Part shown: positions 57,934 through 64,000 of the stretch, piece by piece
How positions within the stretch are numbered: position 1 is the stretch's first letter
Layout of the letters: every line of letters starts with the position of its first letter
Program-made: the position numbers and the translations under genes
Notes under the pieces: model-generated
Told to the model about the DNA's origin: nothing
The model's input: only the letters and a program-made list of their open reading frames with translations
Databases searched by the model: none
Source of the DNA: Marinobacter halodurans
Lineage (GTDB): Bacteria > Pseudomonadota > Gammaproteobacteria > Pseudomonadales > Oleiphilaceae
Assembly: GCF_004327985.1 (NCBI RefSeq)
Contig: NZ_SJDL01000023.1
Span: 19,463-83,462 of the forward strand
Direction of reading: 5' to 3'
Length of the DNA stretch: 64,000 nt

Positions 57934-58728
57934 TTACATCGATACCCTGGACGTGCTCACATCGGTTCCCCGGATCACGGTGACGCGCTGTGATCTCGAC
58001 ACAATCCTTTTCGGGGCCGGCTTCGGTTCGGGCGCCTTGGCAACCACCTCCGGTTTGGGCTCCGGCTTCCTGCTGTTGTCGAGCGGATTGCGCAGGGCCA
58101 ACTGGACCATGCCTTCCTGGGTCGCTCTCACCAGCCGTTCCGCCTCCTTCGGTGAAAGCTCCAGGGTGACCGCGCGCACGATGACGGGTTTGTCTTTCTC
58201 CGGTGAGGCGGTCTGGTCGACGGCCAGCACCTTGATGTCTTCCAGGAGCGTTTCTGTCTTGTATTTGCGGTGGTTGCCCTCGGGCTTGGCGGCCACGACA
58301 TCCACGCGGTTGCCGGGCATCAGGAATCCGGCCACGCCAATCACGTCGTTGACGCGAACGGTGACCGCGCGCTTGTTGGGTTCGATCACCGCAGACAGGG
58401 CGCTGCCGCCGCCAAACTCGGTGACCTTCTCCTTCATGACGATTTCATCGGCATAGATGGTGCCCGTGGCCACGGTGCCGTCCAGGCTCTCCAGGTCGTT
58501 ATAGGCGGTTGCCGGTACCAGGTGCGCCGGCATGCTGGTCACCCGCAGGTCGGTTTTCTCCAGCTTCTTGCCGAACGGAATCTGCATGGCGGCGACCACC
58601 ACCGGGGTGCCTTCGTCGTCTTTCGATACCGTCAGTCGCTTAAGCGCCCAGCCCTTGGCTACAAAGGCGGCCGCCAGGCCCATGGCGAGGGCAAAGGTCA
58701 GCATGACAATGGTTCGTTTCTTGAACAT
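57934..58728 (-). CDS. rcpC: Tad assembly protein RcpC (CpaB)
   Basis: A 264-residue protein from ATG 58728 (GAGAGG upstream; an in-frame GTG at 58737 is an alternative). It has one N-terminal membrane helix and an SAF domain (VVVAAMQIPFGKKLEKTDLR then GTIYADEIVMKEKV), as in CpaB. The C-terminus is Pro/Lys-rich (PEPKPEVVAKAPEPKPAPK). It is thought to work with the secretin. Confidence 0.9.
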   Translation of the reverse strand: MFKKRTIVMLTFALAMGLAAAFVAKGWALKRLTVSKDDEGTPVVVAAMQIPFGKKLEKTDLRVTSMPAHLVPATAYNDLESLDGTVATGTIYADEIVMKEKVTEFGGGSALSAVIEPNKRAVTVRVNDVIGVAGFLMPGNRVDVVAAKPEGNHRKYKTETLLEDIKVLAVDQTASPEKDKPVIVRAVTLELSPKEAERLVRATQEGMVQLALRNPLDNSRKPEPKPEVVAKAPEPKPAPKRIVSRSQRVTVIRGTDVSTSRVSM

Positions 58729-58733
58729 CGTGA

Positions 58734-60056
58734 TCACCTCTCATCCGCAAACTGCACAAAGTAGGTTTTCCAGGCCCAGCGTATGGCGTCGATGCCCAGC
58801 TCCGGCGGCTGGCCCAGATAGCGACAGTAGTCGCTGACCAGGCCCAGCAGATCCCGGGGGTGGCATGGCAGCAGGGCGCTTCCCTGCCTGGGATACAACT
58901 CGGTCATCATGTAGTGGGTGACTTCCGGATTGTCCTCAATGCCCTGTTGCTCGCAGACTTGCCGCCACAGACGCAGGTAGGGTTCGCTTTCCAGTGAGGA
59001 GAAACGGATCTTGTGGCCGATGCGCCTGAGGAAGGCCTCGTCGGCCAGTTCCAGGGGGTTCAGGTTGGTGGAGAAAACCAGGAGCATGTCGAAGGGCACG
59101 GCAAAATGCTGCCCGGCCCGGAGGTGGAGAAAATCCCTCTTTTCCTCCATGGGCACAATCCACCGGTTCAGCAGTGACAGGGGCGGCATGGTTTGCCGGC
59201 CCAGGTCATCGATCAGGAACATGCCGTTGCTGGCCTTAAGTTGCAGCGGCGCCTGGTACTGCTTTCTGTCCGAGTCGAAGGTGAGGTCAAGCAGGTCCAG
59301 TGTCAGCTCGCCGCCGGTGACCACCTCGGGGCGATCACACAGTTGGAAGCGGGGGTCGTGCCCCTGCATGAGATTCACCGGGTTCTGTGCCATTTGCCGG
59401 ACCGGGTGGTGGAATTCCGGATCGAAGACGGCCACCACAGTGCCTCCCACCAGGATCGAGTAGGGCACGAAGACCGGGTCATTCAGCAGGCGGATCAGCT
59501 GTCGGGTGATGTAGCTCTTGCCGCTGCCCGGCGGTCCGTACACAAAGAGGGCCCGGCCTGAATGCACGGCCGGACCGAGCTGGTCAATCAGGGTTTCGTC
59601 CAGGACGGTGTTCCGGAACAGGTCGCGGATGTCCCGCGCCGTGACCGAGCAGTGCGAGACGGACTGCTTCTCGATCAACTCCGCATAGGCAGCCAGGGGA
59701 ACCGGCGCCGGACCGCAGTAGCCATCCTGGGCGAGGGCATCCAGTGCGTCGGCGCGCCCCCGATCGGTCAGTGCATAGCGAATGCCGTGCTCGCCCGCCC
59801 CGGCCCCCCTGGCTTCGATACGGGCCTCTTTCCTCAGTCCTGACAGTACCGGCTCCAGAACGGCGCCGGGCAGGCAGAGGTTCTGGGCGAGCAGGGCCAG
59901 GGTCTGGTTGCTCTGCTGGGACAGGTGCTTTAGCACCAGGTCCGCGACAAAGAAGAAGTCCAGGCCGGTGGCCTCCAGGCTGTGAGGTCTTGGGCACAGG
60001 GCTTCCCGGCTATGTGCGAAGGCGGGTGCTTCGCTTGTGACATCTCGTGCTTCCAT
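58734..60056 (-). CDS. AAA+ ATPase of the Tad locus
   Basis: A 440-residue cytosolic ATPase with an N-terminal winged-helix-like region and an AAA+ core: Walker A GPPGSGKS (about 173), Walker B-like MFLIDDLGRQ and a FSTNLNPLELADEAFLRRIG sensor region. It lies between tadV and rcpC and is co-transcribed. ATPases of this kind occur in some gammaproteobacterial Tad loci; unlike TadA it has no secretion-ATPase motifs. Its role is unknown, perhaps in remodelling or regulation of the machine. Confidence 0.85.
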   Translation of the reverse strand: MEARDVTSEAPAFAHSREALCPRPHSLEATGLDFFFVADLVLKHLSQQSNQTLALLAQNLCLPGAVLEPVLSGLRKEARIEARGAGAGEHGIRYALTDRGRADALDALAQDGYCGPAPVPLAAYAELIEKQSVSHCSVTARDIRDLFRNTVLDETLIDQLGPAVHSGRALFVYGPPGSGKSYITRQLIRLLNDPVFVPYSILVGGTVVAVFDPEFHHPVRQMAQNPVNLMQGHDPRFQLCDRPEVVTGGELTLDLLDLTFDSDRKQYQAPLQLKASNGMFLIDDLGRQTMPPLSLLNRWIVPMEEKRDFLHLRAGQHFAVPFDMLLVFSTNLNPLELADEAFLRRIGHKIRFSSLESEPYLRLWRQVCEQQGIEDNPEVTHYMMTELYPRQGSALLPCHPRDLLGLVSDYCRYLGQPPELGIDAIRWAWKTYFVQFADER

Positions 60057-60085
60057 GGCTGGGGACTCCTGTCAGGCCGGCCGGA

Positions 60086-60607
60086 TCAGGCCAGGTACCA
60101 GAGTGAGAAGAAGGCCCCGCAGGCGATGGCCAGGGCGTAGGGAAAGCGCTCGGCTGCGGCTTCGCCGGGAACGGGGGCCAGGTAGGTCGGCTGGAGATGC
60201 GTCATCATCACGGCCATTCGGCTGTAACGACGCAGCAAGGGAATCAGTCCACCTCGTGATGCGATGAACGCCAGTGCCAGCAGGCCACCAAAGACAAGCG
60301 TCGCCAGAACGCCGACGAAGGCGCCTAGCGGACCCAGGAGCGATCCGGCGGCGGTCATGAGCTTGACGTCGCCGGCGCCCAGGGCTCCAAAAATATGAAG
60401 CGGCAGAAAACAGAGCAGCCCCACGAATGCGCCACCGAATCCATGCACAAGCCCCTGCCACTGCGCAAAGATGATCTGTCCGACCAGCGACACCAGGAGG
60501 ACGCCCAGCGTGAGCCAGTTGGGAATCCGGTGGGTACGCAGATCCGTGACAACGGCGATCACGAGAGCTGCAGTGAGCAGGGCGAGCATCCATTCGGTAG
60601 TGTTCAT
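60086..60607 (-). CDS. tadV: Flp prepilin peptidase TadV (CpaA)
   Basis: A 173-residue, about six-helix aspartic peptidase of family A24. The two catalytic Asp are D22 (VVTDLRTHRIPN) and D80 (GAGDVKL), as required. It cleaves the Flp prepilin, whose gene lies directly upstream. AGAGG precedes the start. Confidence 0.94.
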   Translation of the reverse strand: MNTTEWMLALLTAALVIAVVTDLRTHRIPNWLTLGVLLVSLVGQIIFAQWQGLVHGFGGAFVGLLCFLPLHIFGALGAGDVKLMTAAGSLLGPLGAFVGVLATLVFGGLLALAFIASRGGLIPLLRRYSRMAVMMTHLQPTYLAPVPGEAAAERFPYALAIACGAFFSLWYLA

Positions 60608-60633
60608 GGGAGGTGCCTCTTGCCGGTTAGTGA

Positions 60634-60658
60634 GGGCGGGACCAGAGCGTTCCCGCCC
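60634..60658 (-). terminator. stem-loop between flp and tadV
   Basis: GGGCGGGA and TCCCGCCC form a perfect 8-bp stem with a 9-nt loop 20-44 bp after the flp stop. Without a T run it probably attenuates or protects the transcript, which would give more flp than tadV message. Confidence 0.55.
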
Positions 60659-60678
60659 ATGCGATCATTCCGAACGAC

Positions 60679-60861
60679 TCAGGGAGTCCCGGTGATCACG
60701 GCAGAGATTTTGCCAATCGCAGTCGCGATATCGCCCCCCAGCGTCGTGAAAGCAGCAACGGCGCCAAGGACAATCAGCGAACCCGCAACGGCGTACTCGG
60801 ACAGTTCCAGGCCTTCTTCATCGCGAAGGAACTGAGACACTTTTGCAGTGAAGTTTTTCAT
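60679..60861 (-). CDS. flp: Flp/Fap-type prepilin, major Tad pilin
   Basis: A 60-residue prepilin from ATG 60861 (AGGAG upstream; a longer in-frame start is rejected). The processing site is G17 followed by LELSEY, with Glu and Tyr at mature positions 5 and 6, exactly the Flp motif, and then a hydrophobic helix. It is the main structural subunit of the adhesive Tad pilus. The 5' region contains a perfect 12-bp inverted repeat (60897). Confidence 0.95.
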   Translation of the reverse strand: MKNFTAKVSQFLRDEEGLELSEYAVAGSLIVLGAVAAFTTLGGDIATAIGKISAVITGTP

Positions 60862-60896
60862 TGTTGAACTCCTACACGTTATTTTCTGAGGTCCCA

Positions 60897-60922
60897 TGTG
60901 ACGCGCTGTTCAGCGCGTCACA
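60897..60922. repeat. perfect 12-bp inverted repeat in the flp leader
   Basis: TGTGACGCGCTG and CAGCGCGTCACA are exact complements with a 2-nt spacer, 36 bp upstream of the flp start. No T run follows on the minus strand. It could be an operator for the regulator encoded just upstream or a 5' mRNA stabiliser. Confidence 0.7.
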
Positions 60923-61004
60923 ATGTCAGGTTAGGCAGGAGTCACTGGGGGGCGTTAGGAGTATTCCGGTCGAAAAAAGGAAGAATCTTGCAAAAAGTTA
61001 ATGT

Positions 61005-61832
61005 TTAGCGGCGCAGGGCCAGGGAGGCACCGAAATCCGTGTGCTCCTCGCGGCGCGAGTCCAGCCACTGCCTGCGGAACTGGGACGGCGTCAGCCCGGT
61101 TTGGCGGTAAAACATCTTGGAGAAATAGGACGCGTCCCGGAAACCGACCGTCCAGCACACGTCGGATACGGACGCGCTGGCATTGCGGAGCAGCTCGGCC
61201 GCACGATCCAGACGCCGGCGCATGATGTAATCCTGGAAGGTGATGCCGTAGGTCTGTTTGAAGATCCGGCTCAAATGGTAGCTGGTTGTGCTGCATCGCT
61301 CGGCGATGTCGCTCTGGTTCAGTTTCTCGTGCAAATGCTGTTCGATGTACGCCACCGCGAGTTCGACCAGTTTGTCGATCACCCGGTGCTTCTGGAATCG
61401 GGCATCGTCCGGCAACTGGTGGGGCGGGGTCAGCAGGTTCCGGGTGCTGTCCTTCCTGGGCGCGCTCATCGCATCCGTCAGCATGGAAAGCGATGAAAAC
61501 ACCGCTTCCGGCAAGGCCGGTTTCACGAAATAATCCCAGACCCGGGCCCGCAGCGCCCAGACAGCCAATGCCTCGGAATGCTGTTCCGTGAACATGATGA
61601 TTGGCACAGAGGGATGGTTTCTCTTGGTGTCGTTGAGAAGCGAGAGCGTGGAAATATCCGGAAAGTCGAATTCAAAACACAGGATGGGTTTCTTGCCATT
61701 CGCGTCGATATCGGCCAGTCCGCTTCGTTTATTCCTGCGCTCAACCGGGAACCATGTCTCTATCATTTTTGCCAGCTCTGGATCCGCTCCGTACTGGGTC
61801 GCATCCAGAAGTACAACACTGACCGTTTTCAT
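61005..61832 (-). CDS. receiver-like/AraC-type regulator of the Tad locus
   Basis: A 275-residue regulator from ATG 61832 (GGGGTT upstream); a frame open to 62138 reads into upstream non-coding DNA and is rejected. The N-terminal 120 residues look like a receiver domain (VPIIMFTEQHSEALAVWALRA, then DYFVKP with the conserved Lys), though the phospho-acceptor position is not clear. The C-terminal AraC HTH domain is strong (LNQSDIAERCSTTSYHLSRIF, VCWTVGFRDASYFSKMFYR). It sits directly upstream of, and collinear with, flp, so it probably regulates the Tad genes. Confidence 0.88.
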   Translation of the reverse strand: MKTVSVVLLDATQYGADPELAKMIETWFPVERRNKRSGLADIDANGKKPILCFEFDFPDISTLSLLNDTKRNHPSVPIIMFTEQHSEALAVWALRARVWDYFVKPALPEAVFSSLSMLTDAMSAPRKDSTRNLLTPPHQLPDDARFQKHRVIDKLVELAVAYIEQHLHEKLNQSDIAERCSTTSYHLSRIFKQTYGITFQDYIMRRRLDRAAELLRNASASVSDVCWTVGFRDASYFSKMFYRQTGLTPSQFRRQWLDSRREEHTDFGASLALRR

Positions 61833-62201
61833 GCGATGAACCCCGCAGCCGTACTGCAAAAAAGCTGTCGATTTTCTTATTACTGTTTTCTGGTTTTTGT
61901 GAATGGGCCATACCCTCGAAATAGGTATCACGGCATGGCCTGTCAAATTGACAGGCGGCCATATCCCGTCGTGGATACCGAACGCGCGGGGAATCGAACT
62001 CTGGATCTGTCGATATTTTATGAGGTTGCATGAAGCGGTAATGAAACGAAAAAAGATGCAAAATCTAATTGGGTGAATGTGTATCGATTGGGTGTTTGCG
62101 GATCGACTCGGTTGGAGATGCTCTGGATGGAGGTGCATTCTCCCCAGAAAAATTGCCAGGGCGCACTACTCCAGTGTTCAGATATCCTGATAACGCCGAT
62201 C
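61833..62201. other. intergenic region between the Tad regulator and the IS91 remnant
   Basis: No gene is supported. It contains the regulator's promoter region with a 9-bp palindrome (61938-61956). To the right, at about 62100-62200, the sequence grades into the beginning of the IS91 remnant, whose left boundary is uncertain. Confidence 0.5.
61918..61956 (-). promoter_or_regulatory. promoter with overlapping palindrome for the Tad regulator
   Basis: GCCTGTCAA-A-TTGACAGGC (61938-61956) is a 9-bp palindrome. On the minus strand it contains TTGACA (61946-61941) as a -35 box, 17 bp from TATTTC (61923-61918). An autoregulatory or TetR-type control is possible. Confidence 0.45.
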
Positions 62202-62866
62202 GGCTTAACGGCGCTTGCGTTGCACACCCACTCCCACTCCCGTCGCCTGGCTTTCCATCCCCACGTGCATCTCGTGGTTCCCGGGGGTGGGCTGACCGGG
62301 CCTCACTGGCAGGCCCGCACCGGGCACTACCTGTTCAACGGCCGGGCCCTGGCGACGGTGTTCCGGGCCAAGTTCCTCACCCGGATGCGCAAGCAGGGCT
62401 TTGCCCTGCCGGACGCCATGCCCCGGCGCTGGGTCGCCCAGTGTGAGCAGTCGGGCGCGGTGATACGGCGCTGACCTATCTGGCCCGCTACCTCTATCGC
62501 GGCGTACTGCGGGAGCAGAACATCGTGGATTACGACGGTGAACGGGTGACCTTCCGCTACCAGGACAGCCAGACTCAGGAGTGGCGGACCCTGACCGAAC
62601 CGGCGGCCCGGTTCCTCTGGCGGGTCCTGCAGCATGTCTTGCCCAAGGGGCTGCGGCGGGTGCGGGAATACGGCTTCCTGCACAGCGGAGCCCGCAAAAC
62701 CCTGCACCGACTGCAGTGGCTTCTCGACGTGACGCCGCCCTGGACCGGAACGGTGAGCCAACCCCGCAAGCCACGCGCTTGCCCCTGTTGCGGTCAGCCC
62801 ATGAGCCTTACCTTCTGGCGTCGGCCCTGCCGGTGGCCCGTCATCCGGCGACGATGTCCGGCCTGA
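62202..62866 (+). pseudogene. IS91-family (Y2) transposase remnant, 5'-truncated and frameshifted
   Basis: The protein fragments are homologous to the middle and C-terminal parts of IS91-family rolling-circle transposases. The HUH motif (FHPHVH) lies in the frame ending at 62474, and the tandem catalytic tyrosines (YLARYLYRG, YxxxY) in the frame from about 62468 to 62866, followed by LQHVLPKGLRRVREYGFLH. The two are joined by restoring one C near 62454-62458 (reading SGRGDTALTYLAR), so a single-base deletion split the gene. About 190 N-terminal residues, including the zinc-binding domain, are missing. The element cannot transpose by itself. Confidence 0.8.
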
Positions 62867-63063
62867 GCCTTTCTTTAACTGACATGCACCTCAAAGGGAG
62901 AAGCCAACGCACCTTATGACATCACGGCCAGGGCAAACCGGCTGTCGGCTTCACCGACGGTTCCGGGCGCCCCTGTCCTGGCGAAAATGGCCGACAAACG
63001 CCAAGGCTAAAGCACCTCTGGGTTCGCCGACGCTATTTCCTTAAATAGAGAAGCACCGGGCTC
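62867..63063. other. non-coding DNA between the IS91 remnant and the cassette region
   Basis: No gene is supported. It contains a small palindrome, CTATTT-CCTT-AAATAG, near 63028-63043, which may be part of the IS91 terminal (ori) hairpin region. It abuts the left attC-like site at 63064. Confidence 0.4.
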
Positions 63064-63117
63064 GTCCAACACCGGATCAGGTCGCGGCTGCGCGCGACCT
63101 ATCCTTATTTGTTACAA
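63064..63117 (-). repeat. attC-like site following the ABM-like cassette
   Basis: On the minus strand: outer TTTGTAAC (63118-63111), a stem-loop AGGTCGCG-CGCAGC-CGCGACCT with outer GGAT/ATCC pairing, and core GTTGGAC (63070-63064), which matches GTTRRRY. The outer part is complementary to the start of the same cassette (GTTACAAA at 63488), the relation expected for cassette ends; the flanking GCAAG also matches apart from one extra A. About 54 bp long. Confidence 0.65.
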
Positions 63118-63132
63118 AGCAAGAGCACCCGT

Positions 63133-63459
63133 TTACCCCCGCGTCTCTGGTGAAAACTGATGCTCGATAACCTCATAGTGCTGCACCGTGAGGTCAGGCT
63201 CAAGCTCATAAACCTCGTCTTCTGGGTACAAACGGGCCTGCGAAATATTGTCACCAGCAAACGCCTTGATGGATGCCAGCTTATCCCAGTATGTGATGAG
63301 AGTGAGTTCAATTTTGCCGGTGAGGGAACGTCGGAAAATCTGTGCGCCTAGAAACCCAGGAGTTGCGGACGAATCTTTGATGCCGGTTTCGTAAAGATAG
63401 CCCGTGAACCCTTCACTGTGGATTTCAGGTATTCGGCATTTCCATTCCCTGGCGATCAT
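63133..63459 (-). CDS. antibiotic-biosynthesis-monooxygenase (ABM)-like protein, in an integron-type cassette
   Basis: A 108-residue ferredoxin-like-fold protein from ATG 63459 (GGGAGAG upstream). The pattern of four strands and two helices, with IPEIHSEGFTGYLYETGI, FLGAQIFRRSLTGKIELTLI and TYWDKLASIKAFAGDNI, fits the ABM/DUF family of small dimeric proteins often found as cassette cargo. The GC content and codon use are lower than in the surrounding genes. It lies between two attC-like sites with the cassette ends at 63487 and 63070. Enzymatic function is unproven. Confidence 0.75.
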   Translation of the reverse strand: MIAREWKCRIPEIHSEGFTGYLYETGIKDSSATPGFLGAQIFRRSLTGKIELTLITYWDKLASIKAFAGDNISQARLYPEDEVYELEPDLTVQHYEVIEHQFSPETRG

Positions 63460-63481
63460 TACCACGCACTCTCCCTTGCTT

Positions 63482-63569
63482 TGTAACGCTGAGCTAACCG
63501 GCGCCGGAGCGCAGCGGAGGGAACCAAAAGCGCCACGCTTTTGGCGTCCGGTTGAGCGGTTTGTTAGGT
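63482..63569 (-). repeat. attC site of the preceding cassette
   Basis: On the minus strand: ACCTAAC (63569-63563, matching RYYYAAC), L-type arms CTCAACCGG-a-CGCC and GGCGCCGGTTAGC, a central stem AAAAGCG/CGCTTTT, and core GTTACAA (63488-63482). The layout, length (88 bp) and internal pairing are those of a classical attC ('59-base element'). This is the best-formed attC in the window. Confidence 0.8.
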
Positions 63570-63610
63570 GATTACCACTTGAAAGCAAGATCACCGCCGT
63601 CATCCCTATG

Positions 63611-63895
63611 CTACCCGTCCGTAAGAAATGGGTTGTTCTTTGGTTCGCGGCCCTTGTGACGCAAACAGGCAGAACGAAATATTTCCGCTTTTGTTTCGTT
63701 GGTGACGTTGGTAAGGCTATTTAAGTAATCGACTGCTTGGCCTTTTCGCTTCCAGGCCTCCAACGCACCTTCAATGTATTGATTTTTAAGCACTGAATCA
63801 TTGTTAGCGCTTGCGCTCTCAACCGCTTTTGAAAGCTCCGCAATTTGCTTTGAGGCTTCCGCTTCTTGGCTTCGAGCTATGGTGATTTCTGGTGT
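63611..63895 (-). pseudogene. C-terminal fragment of a cassette-borne hypothetical protein
   Basis: About 94 residues, helical and charged (AEASKQIAELSKAVESASAN and AEIFRSACLRHKGREPKN), end at 63611, 42 bp before the attC at 63569. The frame continues to 63979, but from about 63895 the residues derive from an adjacent element (WRIIPLLVVIWRDQPTGYA reading), so the native 5' end has been lost. Unknown function; no fold named. Confidence 0.55.
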
Positions 63896-64000
63896 ATGGA
63901 GGCAAGTTGAAGAGGTGGCGTATCCTGTTGGTTGATCTCGCCAGATCACAACCAACAGAGGAATGATACGCCATGTCAAAGTCTACCCTGCACGCTCTTT
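63896..64000 (+). mobile_element. start of an unidentified mobile element at the right edge
   Basis: At about 63896 the cassette sequence stops and a different sequence begins. It contains an interrupted hairpin (GTTGGTTGATCT, 63927-63938, with AGATCACAACCAAC) and then an ATG at 63973 with AGAGGAATG upstream, opening a frame MSKSTLHAL that runs off the window. This fits the left end of an insertion sequence with its transposase start, but the family is not recognised, and the boundary is inferred from the interrupted gene only. Confidence 0.4.

Overview
This 64 kb window looks like chromosome from a GC-rich, aerobic marine gammaproteobacterium. An Mrp-type Na+/H+ antiporter, TRAP transporters, FadH, the BtsSR/CstA pyruvate module, twin imelysins and a full Tad locus together fit Marinobacter or a close relative. 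The genus is inferred from gene content and remembered protein similarity, not from a search.

Layout. 1-2 kb: 5' part of mrpA. 2.5-13.8 kb: EF-hand protein, enoyl-CoA hydratase, FadH, a GlxA-type regulator divergent from an acyl-CoA dehydrogenase, Rof, two lipoproteins, a cytoplasmic-sensor chemoreceptor, and the divergent argP/argO pair. 13.9-16.9 kb: small membrane and hypothetical genes, a long intergenic region with a perfect CRP-type site, the C-terminal remnant of an OmpA-family gene, and a thrombospondin type 3 repeat lipoprotein. 16.9-23.4 kb: an MFS permease and a probable iron-responsive cluster (imelysin, di-heme oxidoreductase, second imelysin, DUF1513). 23.5-35.6 kb: rlmJ, a META-domain lipoprotein, a dctP/dctQM TRAP transporter, EamA permease, GIY-YIG protein, SDR and hydrolases, an OmpA lipoprotein and a REP doublet. 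35.8-43.5 kb: serA divergent from a D-2-hydroxyglutarate dehydrogenase-like gene, a sirtuin lacking the usual zinc cysteines, and cstA with btsR/btsS. 43.7-46.6 kb: a DgcA-like flavin oxidoreductase divergent from a TetR regulator, with a large inverted repeat over both -35 boxes.

46.6-48.2 kb holds two apparent integron gene cassettes with no integrase beside them: an exported protein of unknown function and a PLP-dependent serine/threonine dehydratase, each followed by an attC-like site. 48.3-61.8 kb is a complete leftward Tad (Flp pilus) locus: flp, tadV, an AAA ATPase, rcpC, rcpA, a small lipoprotein, tadG, two tadE-like genes, tadZ, tadA, tadB, tadC and tadD, preceded by a receiver/AraC-type regulator. 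62.2-64 kb is mobile DNA: a frameshifted IS91-family transposase remnant, a second cassette region with two attC-like sites around an ABM-like gene, and the start of an unidentified element that breaks the next cassette.

The strongest unexpected signal is integron-type cassette structure at two places about 15 kb apart, both in the same (leftward) orientation. If an integrase gene exists nearby, the array orientation predicts it to the right of the window. All sequence comparisons, stem pairings and spacings here were done by eye.
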